From: Chara braunii
Taxonomy: Eukaryota; Streptophyta; Charophyceae; Charales; Characeae
Assembly: GCA_003427395.1 (NCBI GenBank)
Contig: BFEA01000162.1
Span: forward strand, 1-60,879
Length of the DNA stretch: 60,879 nt
Direction: 5' to 3'
In this document: piece by piece, positions 1 to 10,926 of the stretch
Numbering within the stretch: the stretch's first letter is position 1
Layout: each line of letters opens with the position of its first letter
Notes under the pieces: model-generated
The model's database searches: none
The model's input: the letters and a program-made list of their open reading frames with translations, nothing else
Told to the model about the DNA's origin: nothing
Made by a program: the position numbers and the translations under genes

Positions 1-51
<51 letters not shown>

Positions 52-151
52 GAGAAAGACAGAGAGAGAATGACCAATCCACAAACGATAGACCCGTCGC
101 TACGGTGAGCAAAGCGGCGTCGGATGTGACTGTGCAAATGAACAGAGAGAG

Positions 152-212
<61 letters not shown>
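1..212. repeat. GA microsatellite
   Basis: An almost pure GA run fills positions 1-50 and a second run fills about 162-212, separated by about 100 bp of unique sequence. Arg-Glu peptides read through it are artefacts of the dinucleotide repeat. Confidence 0.95.
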
Positions 213-214
<2 letters not shown>

Positions 215-269
215 AGCGAGTGTTGCTGTGTGCCACGGCGTAGCCGTGGCGGGGTCCACTTGTTTATAT

Positions 270-904
270 TTAAAAATAAAAATGGCGCTAAACAGCATCA
301 GGTGCTTGACCCCAACAACCACGCCGGCAAACACGTCCGAGCTATTTTGGGTAATGAACAAAGAATGGACCCCAGACACAGGCCGCAGAAACCAACGAAG
401 AGGGAGTGCTTCAAATGAAGTCAGGACTCCTACACCTTACTGGACTGCGGTGCTCCGAATATGGTGGGAAATCATGCCAAAAAGAGTTGATAGACCTAGG
501 TCTAAGGACGGCGTCCTGAGATAACCTCCATGGGACCCCGTGGGTGAGAGACGAAAGTGATCACCCAGTCTCTCTGAAGCCAAGGGGAAGAAGATGGAAA
601 TCTTGGATTAACCACAAAGTCTGGGGAGTGAGGCACATCCAGGATGCCGAAAAGGACTGGCTGACAAAACATGAGCGTGGTACCCGCCTCACGGGATGCC
701 ACCACCGAGATGAGAACTTACAAATTATCATCAAAAGCATTCCGAAAGACTAGAAAGACTTGTTGAAAAACGTTTTCACCTGGAAATCAGGGGAGTTGGG
801 AGCGGGGAGGCTTGGTTCAGGAAACTGCACCTAAAAGGGCCTTCCAATTCTCCCACAAGAAACAGGGATCAGACACCCTTGCTGTTTTCACCGCCTGTCC
901 AATT
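270..904 (+). pseudogene. LINE A fragment, part 1 (post-RT region of ORF2)
   Basis: Broken coding sequence of a non-LTR retrotransposon. The reading at 281-398 (ending FWVMNKEWTPDTGRRNQ) matches the connection region of the minus-strand LINE B (FWVMTKEWSSRTGRRNQ, ending near 43464). The reading at 544-753 (GCHHRDENLQ) matches LINE B at 42360-42424 (GCHQRDENLQ). The stretches lie in different frames, so the copy is dead. Everything upstream, including endonuclease and RT, is absent: this is a 5'-truncated copy. It is interrupted at about 905 by unrelated GC-rich DNA and resumes at about 1736. Confidence 0.8.
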
Positions 905-1735
905 GTGTTAAAAAATAGGCTGTAAACCCGGTAGGACCGGGGGGCCCTCCCCCAACCGGAACCGGACCGGTCCTACCGACCGGTCCCCCCCCGTTGGCCG
1001 TAGTGCATCATTTTTTTTTTCTTTTTTTTTTGAAAGCCCAGGGTGTTGTAGAGGCCAAGGACTAGACCCACGGTGATCGGTGGCAGCGGCAGCTGGTGGT
1101 TGTCCTGACAGGATAGACCACCTTCCCTACCCTTCCCCACGTTAAATACTCCCACCGCACCCCCTATCCCTACTATCCTGCCTCAGTGTGACCAGCACTC
1201 AGGACCATCACCGTACCAGTATCGAGGGCAACTTGGACCAGACAGCAGTGACAAGCACCAAGGGGCTGCAGCCCAGATAGGCCGCCCTTTCAAAATTTTT
1301 GGGTGGGAAGTACCATCCCTACCCTGCCACTAACACCCCCACCCCCCTTTTCAAAGTTTTTGGGCGGAAGGTTAACGTTTGCAGAAAGCCAGGTACGCTG
1401 TTGTCAATGTCCGCTGAAGCATGTGCTTGCTGAAACCCCACCACTAACACCCTCACCATGCACCCCCCAACCCCCGACCCCGAACCCCTGAAATACCCCC
1501 CNCCCCCCNCCCCCCACCCCCCAAACGAAACTTCTCTGTTCAAAGTTTTCTTTGCGGATTCGGGGAGATCTTGGCGAGCGCAGTCCAACAACGTTAAAAA
1601 AAATAATAATAATAAGAAGAAAATTGACTCACTTTTGGGCCCAATCGGAATCCGGTTGGACCACTGGGGGTCCAACTGGAACGGTTGGATCCAGCCCAGT
1701 CCAACCGCCCGGTTGCCAGCACAGCCTAGGTTCAA
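905..1735. other. GC-rich insert inside LINE A
   Basis: This stretch has no counterpart in LINE B, where the flanking LINE segments adjoin. It holds a 12-bp inverted repeat (929-940 with 967-978), poly-T (about 1010-1031), poly-C with two N calls (1502, 1509) and AAT/AAG runs. I see no coding domain and no convincing target duplication. It is probably an insertion of unknown type. Confidence 0.5.
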
Positions 1736-2866
1736 ACACTCAAGGCTTCCCCTCCATTCTCGACAAAGATGCAGAGGTATCAGTCCTCAATCCGTTCGTG
1801 GCATTCGTGCTCAGAAAAGTAAGAGTGTTGGAGTGTGGCCAAAAACAATCTTCCAGATGGACACAGCAGTCCAAGGTTTAGAATTTGACCCAGCAGTGTG
1901 GGCATGGACACCAGACAAATGCAAGAATATCAAAACACCAATCCAGATAGCTGAGTAGTAAGTACACAATCAAACTGGGATCTAACATGTTATTGAAAGC
2001 AAAAGATCTCTAATGATTCTCTATCCTACAATTAAGTCTTAGAAGTTAGAATACATGGTCTAAGCTAATTGGTCAGAATGCCAATCAGATATCCCAAATA
2101 CCGTGGAAAAATTTCAAAACAATTCATCCTGTCAAAATTAGGAGTCTCCAGTGGCTCATCTCATACGTTGCACTCTGAGTCAACCAATGGGTGCATGTCA
2201 GGAGGAGGACCGACCCCAGCAGCTTGGACTTATGTGTAGTCTGTTCCGACAACGAAGCAGAAGACATGATACACTAATTAATTAGATGTAGAGAGGCGAC
2301 TGAATACTGGGCTACGGCATCCGACCACTGGGAATCCCTATTTCCTTCCCCCTTCCCCGAACACCCTATCCAACTCCTCCTATGGACTTACATTCCTTCG
2401 CACTTTCGGAAGACAGAGAGGACCTGATAAGGTATGATGGAAGGAAAGGTGCAGCAGAACTCTGGAAGGCTTCTCCAATCCACGAGAAAACGTCTAGGCG
2501 GCCACCAGGTTTTTGACTCAGGCTGAGATTCTACGCAAATGGCAGAAAATCAAGCTTTCCATGCCAGAAGATCTGGACTTGCCGCAAAAAAATCAGAGCT
2601 AACTTAGCTAAGCTTACGAGGGTGTGGCTGGTGGAAGGCAAGGTAGCAGTCATAAATGGTCCCTGCATAAGGTGGAAAGACTGGCACAACTCAGAAATGG
2701 GGCTCAAAAGGCAGATGACCCAATCACCAGACCTACAGGACCCAAGACAGGCCATTCTAATCTGGTCACATGTCGGAGAGGAGGAGAACTGCAGGGAGGC
2801 GATCGACAACTCGCAAGTCCAGAGTTTCAAATTTTATAGTTCAGAACTTCAGACAATTTCATGGGC
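1736..2866 (+). pseudogene. LINE A fragment, part 2 (ORF2 C-terminal region)
   Basis: Resumes the LINE A homology. The reading around 1800-1950 (VGVWPKTIFQMDTAVQGLEF) corresponds to LINE B near 42000-42090 (LGSWPKTIFRIDTAIQDLNL). The reading near 2430-2500 corresponds to LINE B near 41380-41420 (WKERCCRTIEG). The reading at 2600-2700 (IRWKDWHNSE) is the same as LINE B at 41210-41270. Several stops and frame changes break it. It is the cysteine/histidine-containing tail of ORF2, downstream of the RT. LINE B, also damaged, is the best intact guide to what it encoded. Confidence 0.8.
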
Positions 2867-3430
2867 TTGACAAATACACAAGAATCCCAGGATCAACCCA
2901 CTAGGAATCGAACCTAAGACCTTCAGCCAAGGGGCGGAACACTCAACCAATCGGAAAAGTCAGCTGGGATGAAAGTGAAGCTCCTTGAGGGACATTTCAC
3001 CCCACCCCAGCACGGAATGTGATACTAGAAGTACATCCATGACCCGCTGTACCCAGACTCAACTCAACCCAGGCCTTTCGGCCACCTGTCAGACCTCAAC
3101 CAAGCCACTGCAGGGGCGTCTGCGAGCTTGCAAAAACACAAGAATCCCAAGATCAACCCACTAGGAACCGGACCTAAGACCTTCCGCCAAGGAGGCAGAA
3201 CACTTAACCAATTGGAAAAGTGAGCTGGGATGAAAGTGAAGCCCCTTGAGGGACATTTCACCCCACCCCAGCATGGAATGTGATACTAGAAGTACATCCA
3301 TGACCCGGTGTACCCAGACTCAACTCAACCCAGGCCTTTCGGCCACCTGTCAGACATCAGCCAAGACACTGCAGGGGCGTCTGACAGGCTCTGCGCGCTT
3401 GCAAATACACAAGAATCCCAAGATCAACCC
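2867..3430 (-). repeat. tandem tRNA-like (SINE-type) repeat, about 2.2 units of 260-270 bp
   Basis: Units begin at about 2871, 3131 and 3402, each with ACAAGAATCCCA followed by GATCAACCCA. Read on the minus strand, the first unit contains GGTTCGATTCC, a perfect pol III B box, and upstream of it TTGGTTGAGTG, which resembles an A box; the second unit has GGTCCGGTTCC. I infer a tRNA-derived SINE that has become tandemly duplicated. It lies between the end of the LINE A coding remnant and the LINE 3' UTR. Confidence 0.6.
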
Positions 3431-3479
3431 ATTCAGGGGCTGTTGGTACCTGCATTCCTTCATCTTTTCTTGGTTTCAA

Positions 3480-3680
3480 ATTAGATTTGGCAGGTCCGGG
3501 GAATCAAACCTGAGAGGAAAAGTAAAGGGAAGGCAAGCTGACAGTCAATCCTCCAGGCATCTGGAGTAATCAATGCTGCTCAGGGGTCCTTCGGCCAAAC
3601 AGAAGGAAGCGTGAGGGTGTCCTAGTTGTATATCTGACTTGCCAGTGAAATAGGAACTGGACTGATGGTCCCCAGGATGG
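3480..3680 (+). repeat. LINE A 3' UTR segment
   Basis: Matches, as its reverse complement, the segment at about 40860-41040, which lies directly downstream of the minus-strand LINE B. Shared words include GCAAGCTGACAGTCAATCCT and GAGTAATCAATGCTG. Because it follows the 3' end of both LINE copies in the same orientation, I infer that it is the LINE 3' UTR and not an independent repeat. Confidence 0.65.
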
Positions 3681-3991
3681 ATATGGAGCCAGGGACATAA
3701 GGACCTGTTTTATCTGGGGAAAAAAAGGGGGCTTAACATCCCATTTGGTTCCTTTAGCTTTTTGAATGAACCCTTGAGAACTCCAAGAGCATAAGCTCTC
3801 TTTTCTTTTTGCTTGATTATGCAATCAGTGGCCTCACGGGAAGATAGACAAACCAACCGTTCCACATCATTAAATCCTGCTTCTCAGCAGTGCTTAGCAG
3901 GGATATGCACTACTAATGTCTCTGATATTTGTATCTGCAGAGCAAATAGACATTGAGGGGAAGCTGGCTGTCAGATCATGAAACGGCATAA

Positions 3992-4703
3992 CAACTTCGG
4001 AGGCCGCAAACAACACTGCCAGAGCTTCAGCTGCTGACATTGATCTGCGATTTAGTGGTGCAAAGCTGGACTTGGATTCTGATGGGGCCTCTGATGGGGC
4101 CTTCCACAGGACCTGGACGTGCTTCAAGTCACAGTGGAAGCGTGGAAGCCTCATTGCTGTCAGAGCAACTGAGACAGGCGCAGAAGTTTGCAGGAACAAG
4201 CTGCCTTGATAAGCGTAGATTGACATTTTTGGGGATTTTGTTGGGGGTACTTGCTGTAGTTCTTACATTTGTACTCTTGCTGATGGCGGAGAACAAAGTT
4301 AAGAGCAGAAGACTGCTGCAGACATGTGCAAACGTCGCAAAAATGATGGATATTCGTGGCAATCTTGCAGATGCTCCTCCCTACGCGCAATTCATCCAGG
4401 CCTTTGTTCAACTGTACCAACGGCGAGCATCAGATGAAGAGAGAAAACAGGACCGCGAGGGAGCAGGTGCAAGGTGGAGTTTGGATCAGGAGACATTCCA
4501 GAAATTTGTGGATATCATAAAGCCCAAATGTCCGGAGATTAGCTACATCGCATACTCTGACATTGTATCTGCCTATAACTCAGCAAATCCGTTAGCTGGA
4601 GATAACAAGTTTGCTAAAGATTTGCCATTCTTCAGAGTTCTCGTCTTCCAGGATTTATATTCACCAAAAGCTCCGACTGCAGATTTTTATTTCACAAGTC
4701 CAG
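3992..4703 (+). CDS. putative exon 1 of a membrane protein with a CHASE-like sensor domain
   Basis: The frame is open from 3992; the first in-frame ATG is at 4082, so the true start or 5' splice boundary is unsure. The product has a polar N-terminus, then a single transmembrane helix (LTFLGILLGVLAVVLTFVLL, about 4220-4290), then a soluble region of about 135 residues. That region resembles the start of a CHASE domain, the extracellular ligand-sensing module of histidine kinases and nucleotide cyclases (LDQETFQKFVDIIKPKCPEI, then ISYIAYSDIV). It ends at a consensus donor, CAG/GTATGT, in phase 1, and the predicted next exon continues the frame. Codon use and lack of stops differ from the element debris around it. 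The family call is a weak profile-level impression and needs a domain search. Confidence 0.5.
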
Positions 4704-5786
4704 GTATGTGTTGATTGATGGATGGAAGGATGGATGGATAGATGGATAGATGGGTGCGTGGGTGGATCGGTGAGTGGGTGGGTGGGTGGGTGGGTGGATG
4801 GATGGGTTGGTGAAGTGATCTATGGATGGGTGGTGGGTGGATGGATGGATGGGTTGGGGAAGTGATCAGTGGATGGGTCAGTAGCTGGGCCGGTCCATGG
4901 GCGGATGGATGGGTAGGTAGATGAAGAGGTGGGTGGATGAATGGATGAACGGATTGATGGACGGACAGATGGACATGGATGGTTGAATGGAAGGACGGAG
5001 GAGAGGCCGGATGGACAGATGGATGGATGGACAGAGAAACAAAGGGAAAGAGAGGGACAGAGGAATGGAGGGGTGGAGGCGCAGACGGCTGGAGTGACAG
5101 ACACCTGGCTGGTTGGACAAGCACGTCGGGCGGCAGGCGTGCGAGCAGGTTGGAGGGTGGGTGGACGGACAGAGTGAGGGAGGGAAGGAGGGACGAAAGC
5201 AGCAATGGGTGAGCAATGGGTGGGAAAACATGCATGGGTTGATGAATGAACACCTGGTAGGTGGGCATAGATGGATGCATGAGAATCAGATGGATAGGAA
5301 TTAATGGAGGGATGAACAGCTGCCCCAGATGGACAGACATATGAACAGACTGGGACAGTGTCAAACAAAGAAAGCAAGCAAACAGGTCAAATGAATCAAT
5401 GGGCCAATGCAGGAGTCAACAAGTGAATGGACCAATCAGGGAACAAATCACTGAACAACAAACGTGATCGCCTGATGAATTAATGAATCAATTGCAAAGG
5501 ACCAGCCAATGCGAACAGAAAATTTCGGAGATGCAAGAGCTCATTGAAGACCAAACATGAGTAACCCGAGTTGAAAGCAGAATGGCAAAGCCGAGAGCAC
5601 AACAATCCATGAATGCACTGAACACTGACCTCTCTTGACAATGAAAGTCCCCTTTGCCCTCCAACAGTCAATACAACAACAGAGTAGTAGCCCTATCTGT
5701 GGTGTCTACTCCTGTGCTACTTTCCCACTCGCCTACACACTCTAGCCTACTACCTTTCACTCTCTCTTTGACTGTCCTCTCGTCAG
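4704..5786 (+). other. putative intron 1 with TGGA minisatellite
   Basis: Runs from GTATGT (4704) to a pyrimidine-rich CGTCAG acceptor (5785-5786). Positions about 4715-5340 are an imperfect TGGA/TGGG tetranucleotide array (the reverse strand reads HPSIHPP-type peptides, which are artefacts). The remainder, about 5340-5786, is unique sequence with no recognisable feature. Confidence 0.6.
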
Positions 5787-5826
5787 ATGCTCCTGAACAC
5801 ATGAGGTGCTCCTCGGCCCACATCAC
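5787..5826 (+). CDS. putative 40-nt exon 2 of the CHASE-like protein
   Basis: A 40-nt open stretch between a pyrimidine-rich acceptor (CTCTCGTCAG, ending 5786) and a consensus donor GTAAGT (5827). Joined in phase with exon 1 it reads DAPEHMRCSSAHI. The fit of both splice sites and phase supports it; the exon is too short for a family match on its own. Confidence 0.45.
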
Positions 5827-5901
5827 GTAAGTATCCACTGCTGTCCCCTGCTCCCTTCCAACTCCTATACCCCCGCCACCATTTCTCTTGCATTGCTCCA
5901 G

Positions 5902-5984
5902 CTATGGCAGCGCTCACCAGGCATCTCTCCGCCTTGCTGCTATCTCTTTCCTTCCTCGGGCACTATCTGCACGCTGCACACTCT
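5902..5984 (+). CDS. putative exon 3 of the CHASE-like protein
   Basis: Lies between an acceptor (TTGCTCCAG, ending 5901) and a donor (GTGAGT, 5985), after a 75-bp intron. In the frame carried over from exon 2 it reads TYGSAHQASLRLAAISFLPR followed by ALSARCTL. This resembles the conserved end of CHASE domains, where a Gly-x-Asp/Ser stretch is followed by an R..A...A....ALS......L pattern. I found no later exon; downstream DNA is repeats, so the kinase or cyclase part may lie outside the window or be lost. In a different frame the same exon reads as a signal-peptide-like stretch starting at an ATG (5904), a competing interpretation. Confidence 0.42.
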
Positions 5985-7690
5985 GTGAGTTTGCCTCTGC
6001 CTGCCATGCCTTCCTTTTGTCTGTTCTGGCCGGGGTCCAAACTGCTTTCTGGTAGGGGATGCCTAATGGCCCCAGTCCCTACCAGGTCAGGTAGGGCTTG
6101 GTCTGGACCCCGAGTGCGGGCTCCCAGGCCAACGACCTGGCTAGCCCTAGGTGACCTTCTCTTAGGACCGCCTGCCTCAGGCTTGGCTGCAGCCTTCACT
6201 TAGGGTCACGGCTCACTCTGAGGCTCGCATTCCACGCCCTCGGGTTCGAAAGTACGCTGAGAACACAGGCTTGGTGTTGCCTCCCTTTTAGAGTTCTCTC
6301 ATAGCTTGAAACCACTTGGGGCACAAACTCAATCAATCATTCTGTCATGAACCACCCGGTCTTCACTTGGATCAACATGATTTGACAATTCGGTCAACAT
6401 GAACGTGACCGCCCATTGTTGGAGGCAGCGTAAAACGACGAGAACGAGAACTGATCGCGTTTAAAAAAAGCCAAGCATCTGGATGCATGGAATATTGGGT
6501 AAAAAAGCCAATCATCTGGATGCATGAAATATTGGGTAAAAAAGCCAAGCATCTGGATGCATGAAATATTGCGTAAGTAAAAAGTTGAGGAGGGATAACA
6601 TCACATAGGTGGGACCGTCAGGATCATCTCTACAATGTTTAGGACAGTCCACGGTCTGTAATACTGAGGCATTAGCTTCTTTTGTGATACGTCCTTTTCT
6701 GGTGCAAACTCATCGGACTTAAGTCACTTAACCCATGTCAAATCAAGGTACTGTCTATGCTGAGTTTCTAATCCTATCCTAGCACTCTGGAATTTCTGTA
6801 GTTGTCCTATTGTTTTCTGCAAAATTTATTCTATGCTTGCAGGGGATGACTGCGGTTGTTTTTTCTTTTTTTGTTGTTGTTGCAAAAGCCAGCCTTCACT
6901 TAGTAGTAGGGCTGGTAGGAGCAGCCCCTGCTACTAAGACCTTGCCGGTTGCTCCGTTCGATTGGTGGGGAGCTTCACCTGATGGAAATGGGATCCAGTG
7001 TCCCATCGAGTACAAGTAACGAACTGGAATTGTGACTTAGGATCTGGGAACAGGAAATCCAATGGGATCCCGGGTTTCGAGCCTAACTGTAGTTGGTTGG
7101 GTGAGCGGCCTGTTGCTGAATGTATGGCATTATTATACAGCCCAACTATCTGAGGCAGGTAGATATCGCAATCAAGCTGATCAGGGTTAATGCAATGCCT
7201 AACCTTGGATGAGGTTGGCCGTTAGATAGAGGGTATTTTTTTCCTCCCTTTTTTTAACATCCCAGGCTGGTGTCAGAGGAGCTGGTAAGAGCAGCTCCCT
7301 GTGGTACCCCCCCTTGGATGGCTCCAGTCTATTGGTGGGAAGCTGCACCTGCTGGAAAACGGGTCCACCGTCCCTTAACAGAAGATATTGAATACAGGAT
7401 AAGCATGTCTACCCTGTGTTAGCCCATTGGGCAATTGCCGATGGAACTCTGACTCTCATGTCCATCCCTGAAGAGAAGATACAGTATGCAGAATCATGGC
7501 CTACAAAGAACAGAAGCCTAAGCATGTCTATCCTGTGCAAGCTCATTGGGACATTGCCGATGGACTCTGACGCTCATGCCCAGCTCACATGGAGAAGCAA
7601 GACTGGCCAACTGAGTCAAGCTGCGGTTGGGCAAGGTGGCGACGGGGGATTGCAGCTACGTACAGGTCTCCAGGCGCCAGGCGGCGACCG
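5985..7690. repeat. repeat-rich non-coding stretch
   Basis: Contents: three 37-bp tandem units from about 6464 to 6580 (core GCCAAGCATCTGGATGCATG); a diverged pair of related segments at 6890-7020 and 7255-7390 (both with a TTGGTGGG.AGCT.CACCTG core); and a second pair at 7400-7465 and 7521-7585 (core AAGCATGTCTA.CCTGTG). No gene is seen. It may be the continuation of the host-gene intron. Confidence 0.6.
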
Positions 7691-9230
7691 CAGGCTGGTA
7701 CCTATTCTCGTTTTCGCCATTTGCCTACCTTATCCACTAATATCCAGCCTCGCCCTGGCCCTGCTGGGCATTTCCGGCCCCCTGCCAAACCAATCCAGTT
7801 CCACCAGGCTGTGATTCGGGAGGGGGAATAAGTCCGGGGAATCTGAGGGGAGGGGGAGCAGGATGTCATTCCCAATTGCAGTCCAATCCTTGAACCATAG
7901 CCGGTAGTTCTTCTGAGAGGCGTCCAGCCGTTGCTGGTCTTCCCAGCTGCCAGCCCTCCCACTGGACCCCGGCTATCTCTCCTCTCCGTTCCTCCCCAAG
8001 CCAGTCCATCAAGAACTTGTTGATATGACAAGCAATGTCTGATTTTTTGGAGAGAGGTTTCGTTTTCTGGACAGAGCCCTGATTTCTACCTTGATGATGT
8101 TTTGATTGTCTGTAGGTCCCCGTTCCTCACATGTGCTCCTATTGCCAAAGTGCAGTGGGCCACTGGAGGGCCCAAAGGACCGCCTTCCTACTGCGAACAG
8201 GTTAGCTGTGAAGGTCGAGGTTCATGCTGACCATTCCGACACAGTATCGCCCTCCATTCTCAGGGCCATTTGCAGTCCGTTCCCAGTTCATTCCAGATCT
8301 GAGTCCAACATTGCCAGGTAAGCACCGCCGATGGGCATTAGAGGAGTATATGTTCAATAGTCTCATTTACCTTCCCTGAGAGGAAGCCTTCTTTACAGGG
8401 AGGGCACCAAGGAAGTGCCAATCCCTTTTGTTCTAGATGTGTATGATTTAACCAGCGGGCCTAGCTCAGGTGGCACACCTATAAACTGTTGAAGTACAAT
8501 TCGTATCCAGACCGAACTAGATGAACTGAATTCCTGAATTACTTGGGGCCGGTCACCTTCACGGTGATATCTCGAGACCGTCGCCCTTTTTAAAAAAATG
8601 ATGTGTATGATTTATGAGCCAGGTGTCCGTGGGCAACAGCAGTGGGGTATCTGCCATTGGAGCCAGGCCAATTTGGCCGGTTTGCTCTTTAACCCCTTAA
8701 AGCAGTGAATTGGTCTGAGCACATCCTGTGACACGTTTAAGTGTCTTGCCCACCGGCCCCTTATCCTGTTGTGTAAGTTCAGCCTGATCATCAGCAGCCG
8801 GTAGGTCGCCTTGACTCCCAGTGTGTGGCGGTAGCAGAATTCGGGTTGGGTGTTTCTTAAAGGGATTCGCAATCTCCACTCCACATCTATGAGGAGGTCC
8901 TGAATATGGAGTTCCGGCCTGAAGGCCACCCCAAAATCATTTTCCCCAAGCACTCTAACCCGGTAGGTCAGCATCTTGTCCATCCAGGCTACTTCATACG
9001 ACATGCCCCTAGATAGTTGATTCTGTTGATCCCGTTGGAACAGGTTTACCAGAACCTCTGTCGATCTGACCACCACCTTATTGCCCACGTGAACCTCCTC
9101 CCTTTTCACGGCCACCCCGTCGACCCTCTTCAAGGGTTGGCCCCCATTGAAGTATCCGCAGCCATTCTAGGGGGAGGGGGAAGAGGATCTCCTCCAACCT
9201 GTCTCCTATTCTATGGGAATGTGGCAGTGC
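7690..9230 (-). pseudogene. LINE 2-family ORF2 C-terminal fragment
   Basis: Minus-strand remnant of the post-RT region of the LINE family seen intact-length at 23777-28928. At 8612-9133 it reads RWARHLNVSQDVLRPIHCF, against DRWHRHLNVDRGLLRPIKWF in LINE 2. At 8300-8440 the reading HLEQKGLALPWCPPC and CPSAVLTW matches the Cys/His tail of LINE 2 (RLEQQGRALPWCKSC, CPSAVLLW). Stops and frame changes are frequent. A SINE splits it at 8451-8599. The 7690-8090 part matches the region just past the LINE 2 stop codon. Confidence 0.75.
8451..8599 (+). mobile_element. tRNA-derived SINE
   Basis: A 149-bp insert flanked by a perfect 15-bp target duplication, GATGTGTATGATTTA (8436-8450 and 8600-8614), inside the LINE fragment. 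It has an A box TAGCTCAGGTGG at 8462-8473 and a B-box-like AATTCGTATCC at 8498-8508, about 25 bp apart, and ends in TTTTTAAAAAAA. The LINE frame resumes after the duplication, which proves insertion into the LINE. Confidence 0.85.
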
Positions 9231-9269
9231 TCAGAGCCCCAGTCATTGTGTGCGGCTGTCTGGTTTGAC

Positions 9270-10380
9270 AAAGTTCATTCCCTTGTTTTTCAATCCGGTC
9301 TCACTGATGCTGTATGCAGAGAACTGCCTACACGCGGGAAAGTGAATGCCCGCAGGGACCAAGAAAAGCTGAAATCGCAGCAGGCCCTAACTGAAATCCA
9401 CGAGGCTGGCCCAGAAGCAGAAGCCCATGTCCGGAGCCAGTTTGATCCGCGCAGTCTCGAGGAACAGTTGAACCAGGCTGCAACGGGAGTTGATCTCCTC
9501 TGTGTGGTAGGAGAAATGAACCTGGTTTTAGCCAAGGCCGATCACAATCTGGACCAATTCGTTGCTGAAATGCTGGCCAGAAATGTTCAGCACATTGAAG
9601 AAGAGGAAAAAAAGAAAGAAGGGGAAACAAGCGGAGAAAACAAACAGGAACTAAATGAAGATGTCGTTGACCAGAACATTAGGCAGCTGAAAGAAGCATT
9701 GCAAGCAGAAAAGAAGAATAAGGAAGCCATAAAACAACAAAGAAAAGAGAAAGACGAAGAAGAAAGGAAAATGAATGAAATCCGAAGCAAAGTACAAGTA
9801 GAAGAAGGAAGTGACATTGCAACTCTCATGCAGAATACGATGTCCTACTTCGTTCACTTGGAGACAAAGCTAGATCAGGTCATCGCCAATAAGAATTTGC
9901 TTTCTGCCCAGTTGGTGATGTTGACCAATGCGGTCAAGCAAAAGCAGCCGATGACCAAAGAAGAACAGGAGCAGACCCGGGAAGAACCGAAACTTGAACC
10001 AGGGAAGAAACTTATGGGAGATGCAATGAAATTCACCCCTAATAATGAAAACCCAAAGAAAGAAACAAGACGGGAGAAAATGAAAATGAAGCTTCCCTTC
10101 ACATACAACGGTAAGAAAGGGGAAGATGTGCTGCTGTGGATCGCTGAAACCAGACCTACCGTTCCCCAACCCCGGTGGACGAAGATAGCCAGCTGGCATT
10201 TACCACCTCGTGCCTTGGTGAAGATGGATACTGTCAGAAGCAAACGCCGCCGAATTTGAGTTTATCGGGGATTGGGCAAAGACCTTGACCTTGAGAGACT
10301 TTTTGAAGAAGATTAAAGAAAGATTTCTGGATAAGACCACCGCAGATGAAGCACTCGACCAACCGACTTCGTTGTCTTAG
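9270..10380 (+). pseudogene. retrotransposon gag-like gene
   Basis: One frame is open to 10259 and encodes a long, highly charged Glu/Lys-rich coiled coil (about 9590-9790, with runs such as EEEEKKKEGE), then a second helical segment, then KLPFTYNGKKGEDVLLWIAE (about 10090-10150). That is the typical start of a Ty3/gypsy capsid domain, in which a short F-x-Y/G-K...W lead precedes the helical bundle. The capsid continues in another frame (DFLKKIKERFLDKTTADEAL, about 10290-10360). I see no protease, RT or LTRs next to it, so it is a broken copy. The start codon cannot be fixed. Confidence 0.55.
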
Positions 10381-10926
10381 CGCCACTAGACGTCTGTTGA
10401 CACGTTTTCTTGTGAGGTAGATCGTTTACCCGACCTGAACATACACGGCGACCAGGTCCTGTACGTTACTCATGTGCATTGCCAGAACCAATCCGTGGTC
10501 AGCTCGTAGTGGAAGCTAAATCGGGTAAGTATACTACCGTCAGTTTCAGGATCTCGCTCTGCAGAGAGAGCAGATGATTTCCCAGGTTAAGGGTACTTAC
10601 ACTGGGGTTACAAAGATGGGACAGGGGGGTGGACAAGGGAAAAGAGTCTTGTGGAGATTGAAAAACCAAGACCAAACTCTCGTTGTGTTCGGCGACGACA
10701 TAATGGAAAAGTGGCCCCATGAAGGAAGCGAGGGACAAGTAGGTGTGGGCGGCGAATCGGGAAAGGGTGATGTCACCCCGCAGTTGTCAACAAGGGTGAC
10801 AACAATAGGAATGGAAATGGATATAGGAGACCGCGTTCCTTTCCAGCTCATCCTGGCATAGGTGTTGGGAAGCCCTGGGAGAAGATGGGCATTTCCCAGG
10901 CCACATGGCAGGAGAATGGACAATCA
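10381..10926. other. unassigned stretch after the gag-like gene
   Basis: Short readings in several frames could be the tail of the gag gene, but no CCHC knuckle or protease motif is visible. No other feature is supported. Confidence 0.3.

Noticed and set aside
4687-5377. Long His/Pro/Ser-rich ORFs on the minus strand and Asp/Gly-rich ones on the plus strand
   Set aside because: All derive from the TGGA tetranucleotide array in a probable intron.
7073-7180. tRNA gene or SINE (GGTTTCGAGCC, TAGTTGGTTGGGTGAGCGG)
   Set aside because: The boxes are in the wrong order and spacing on either strand.
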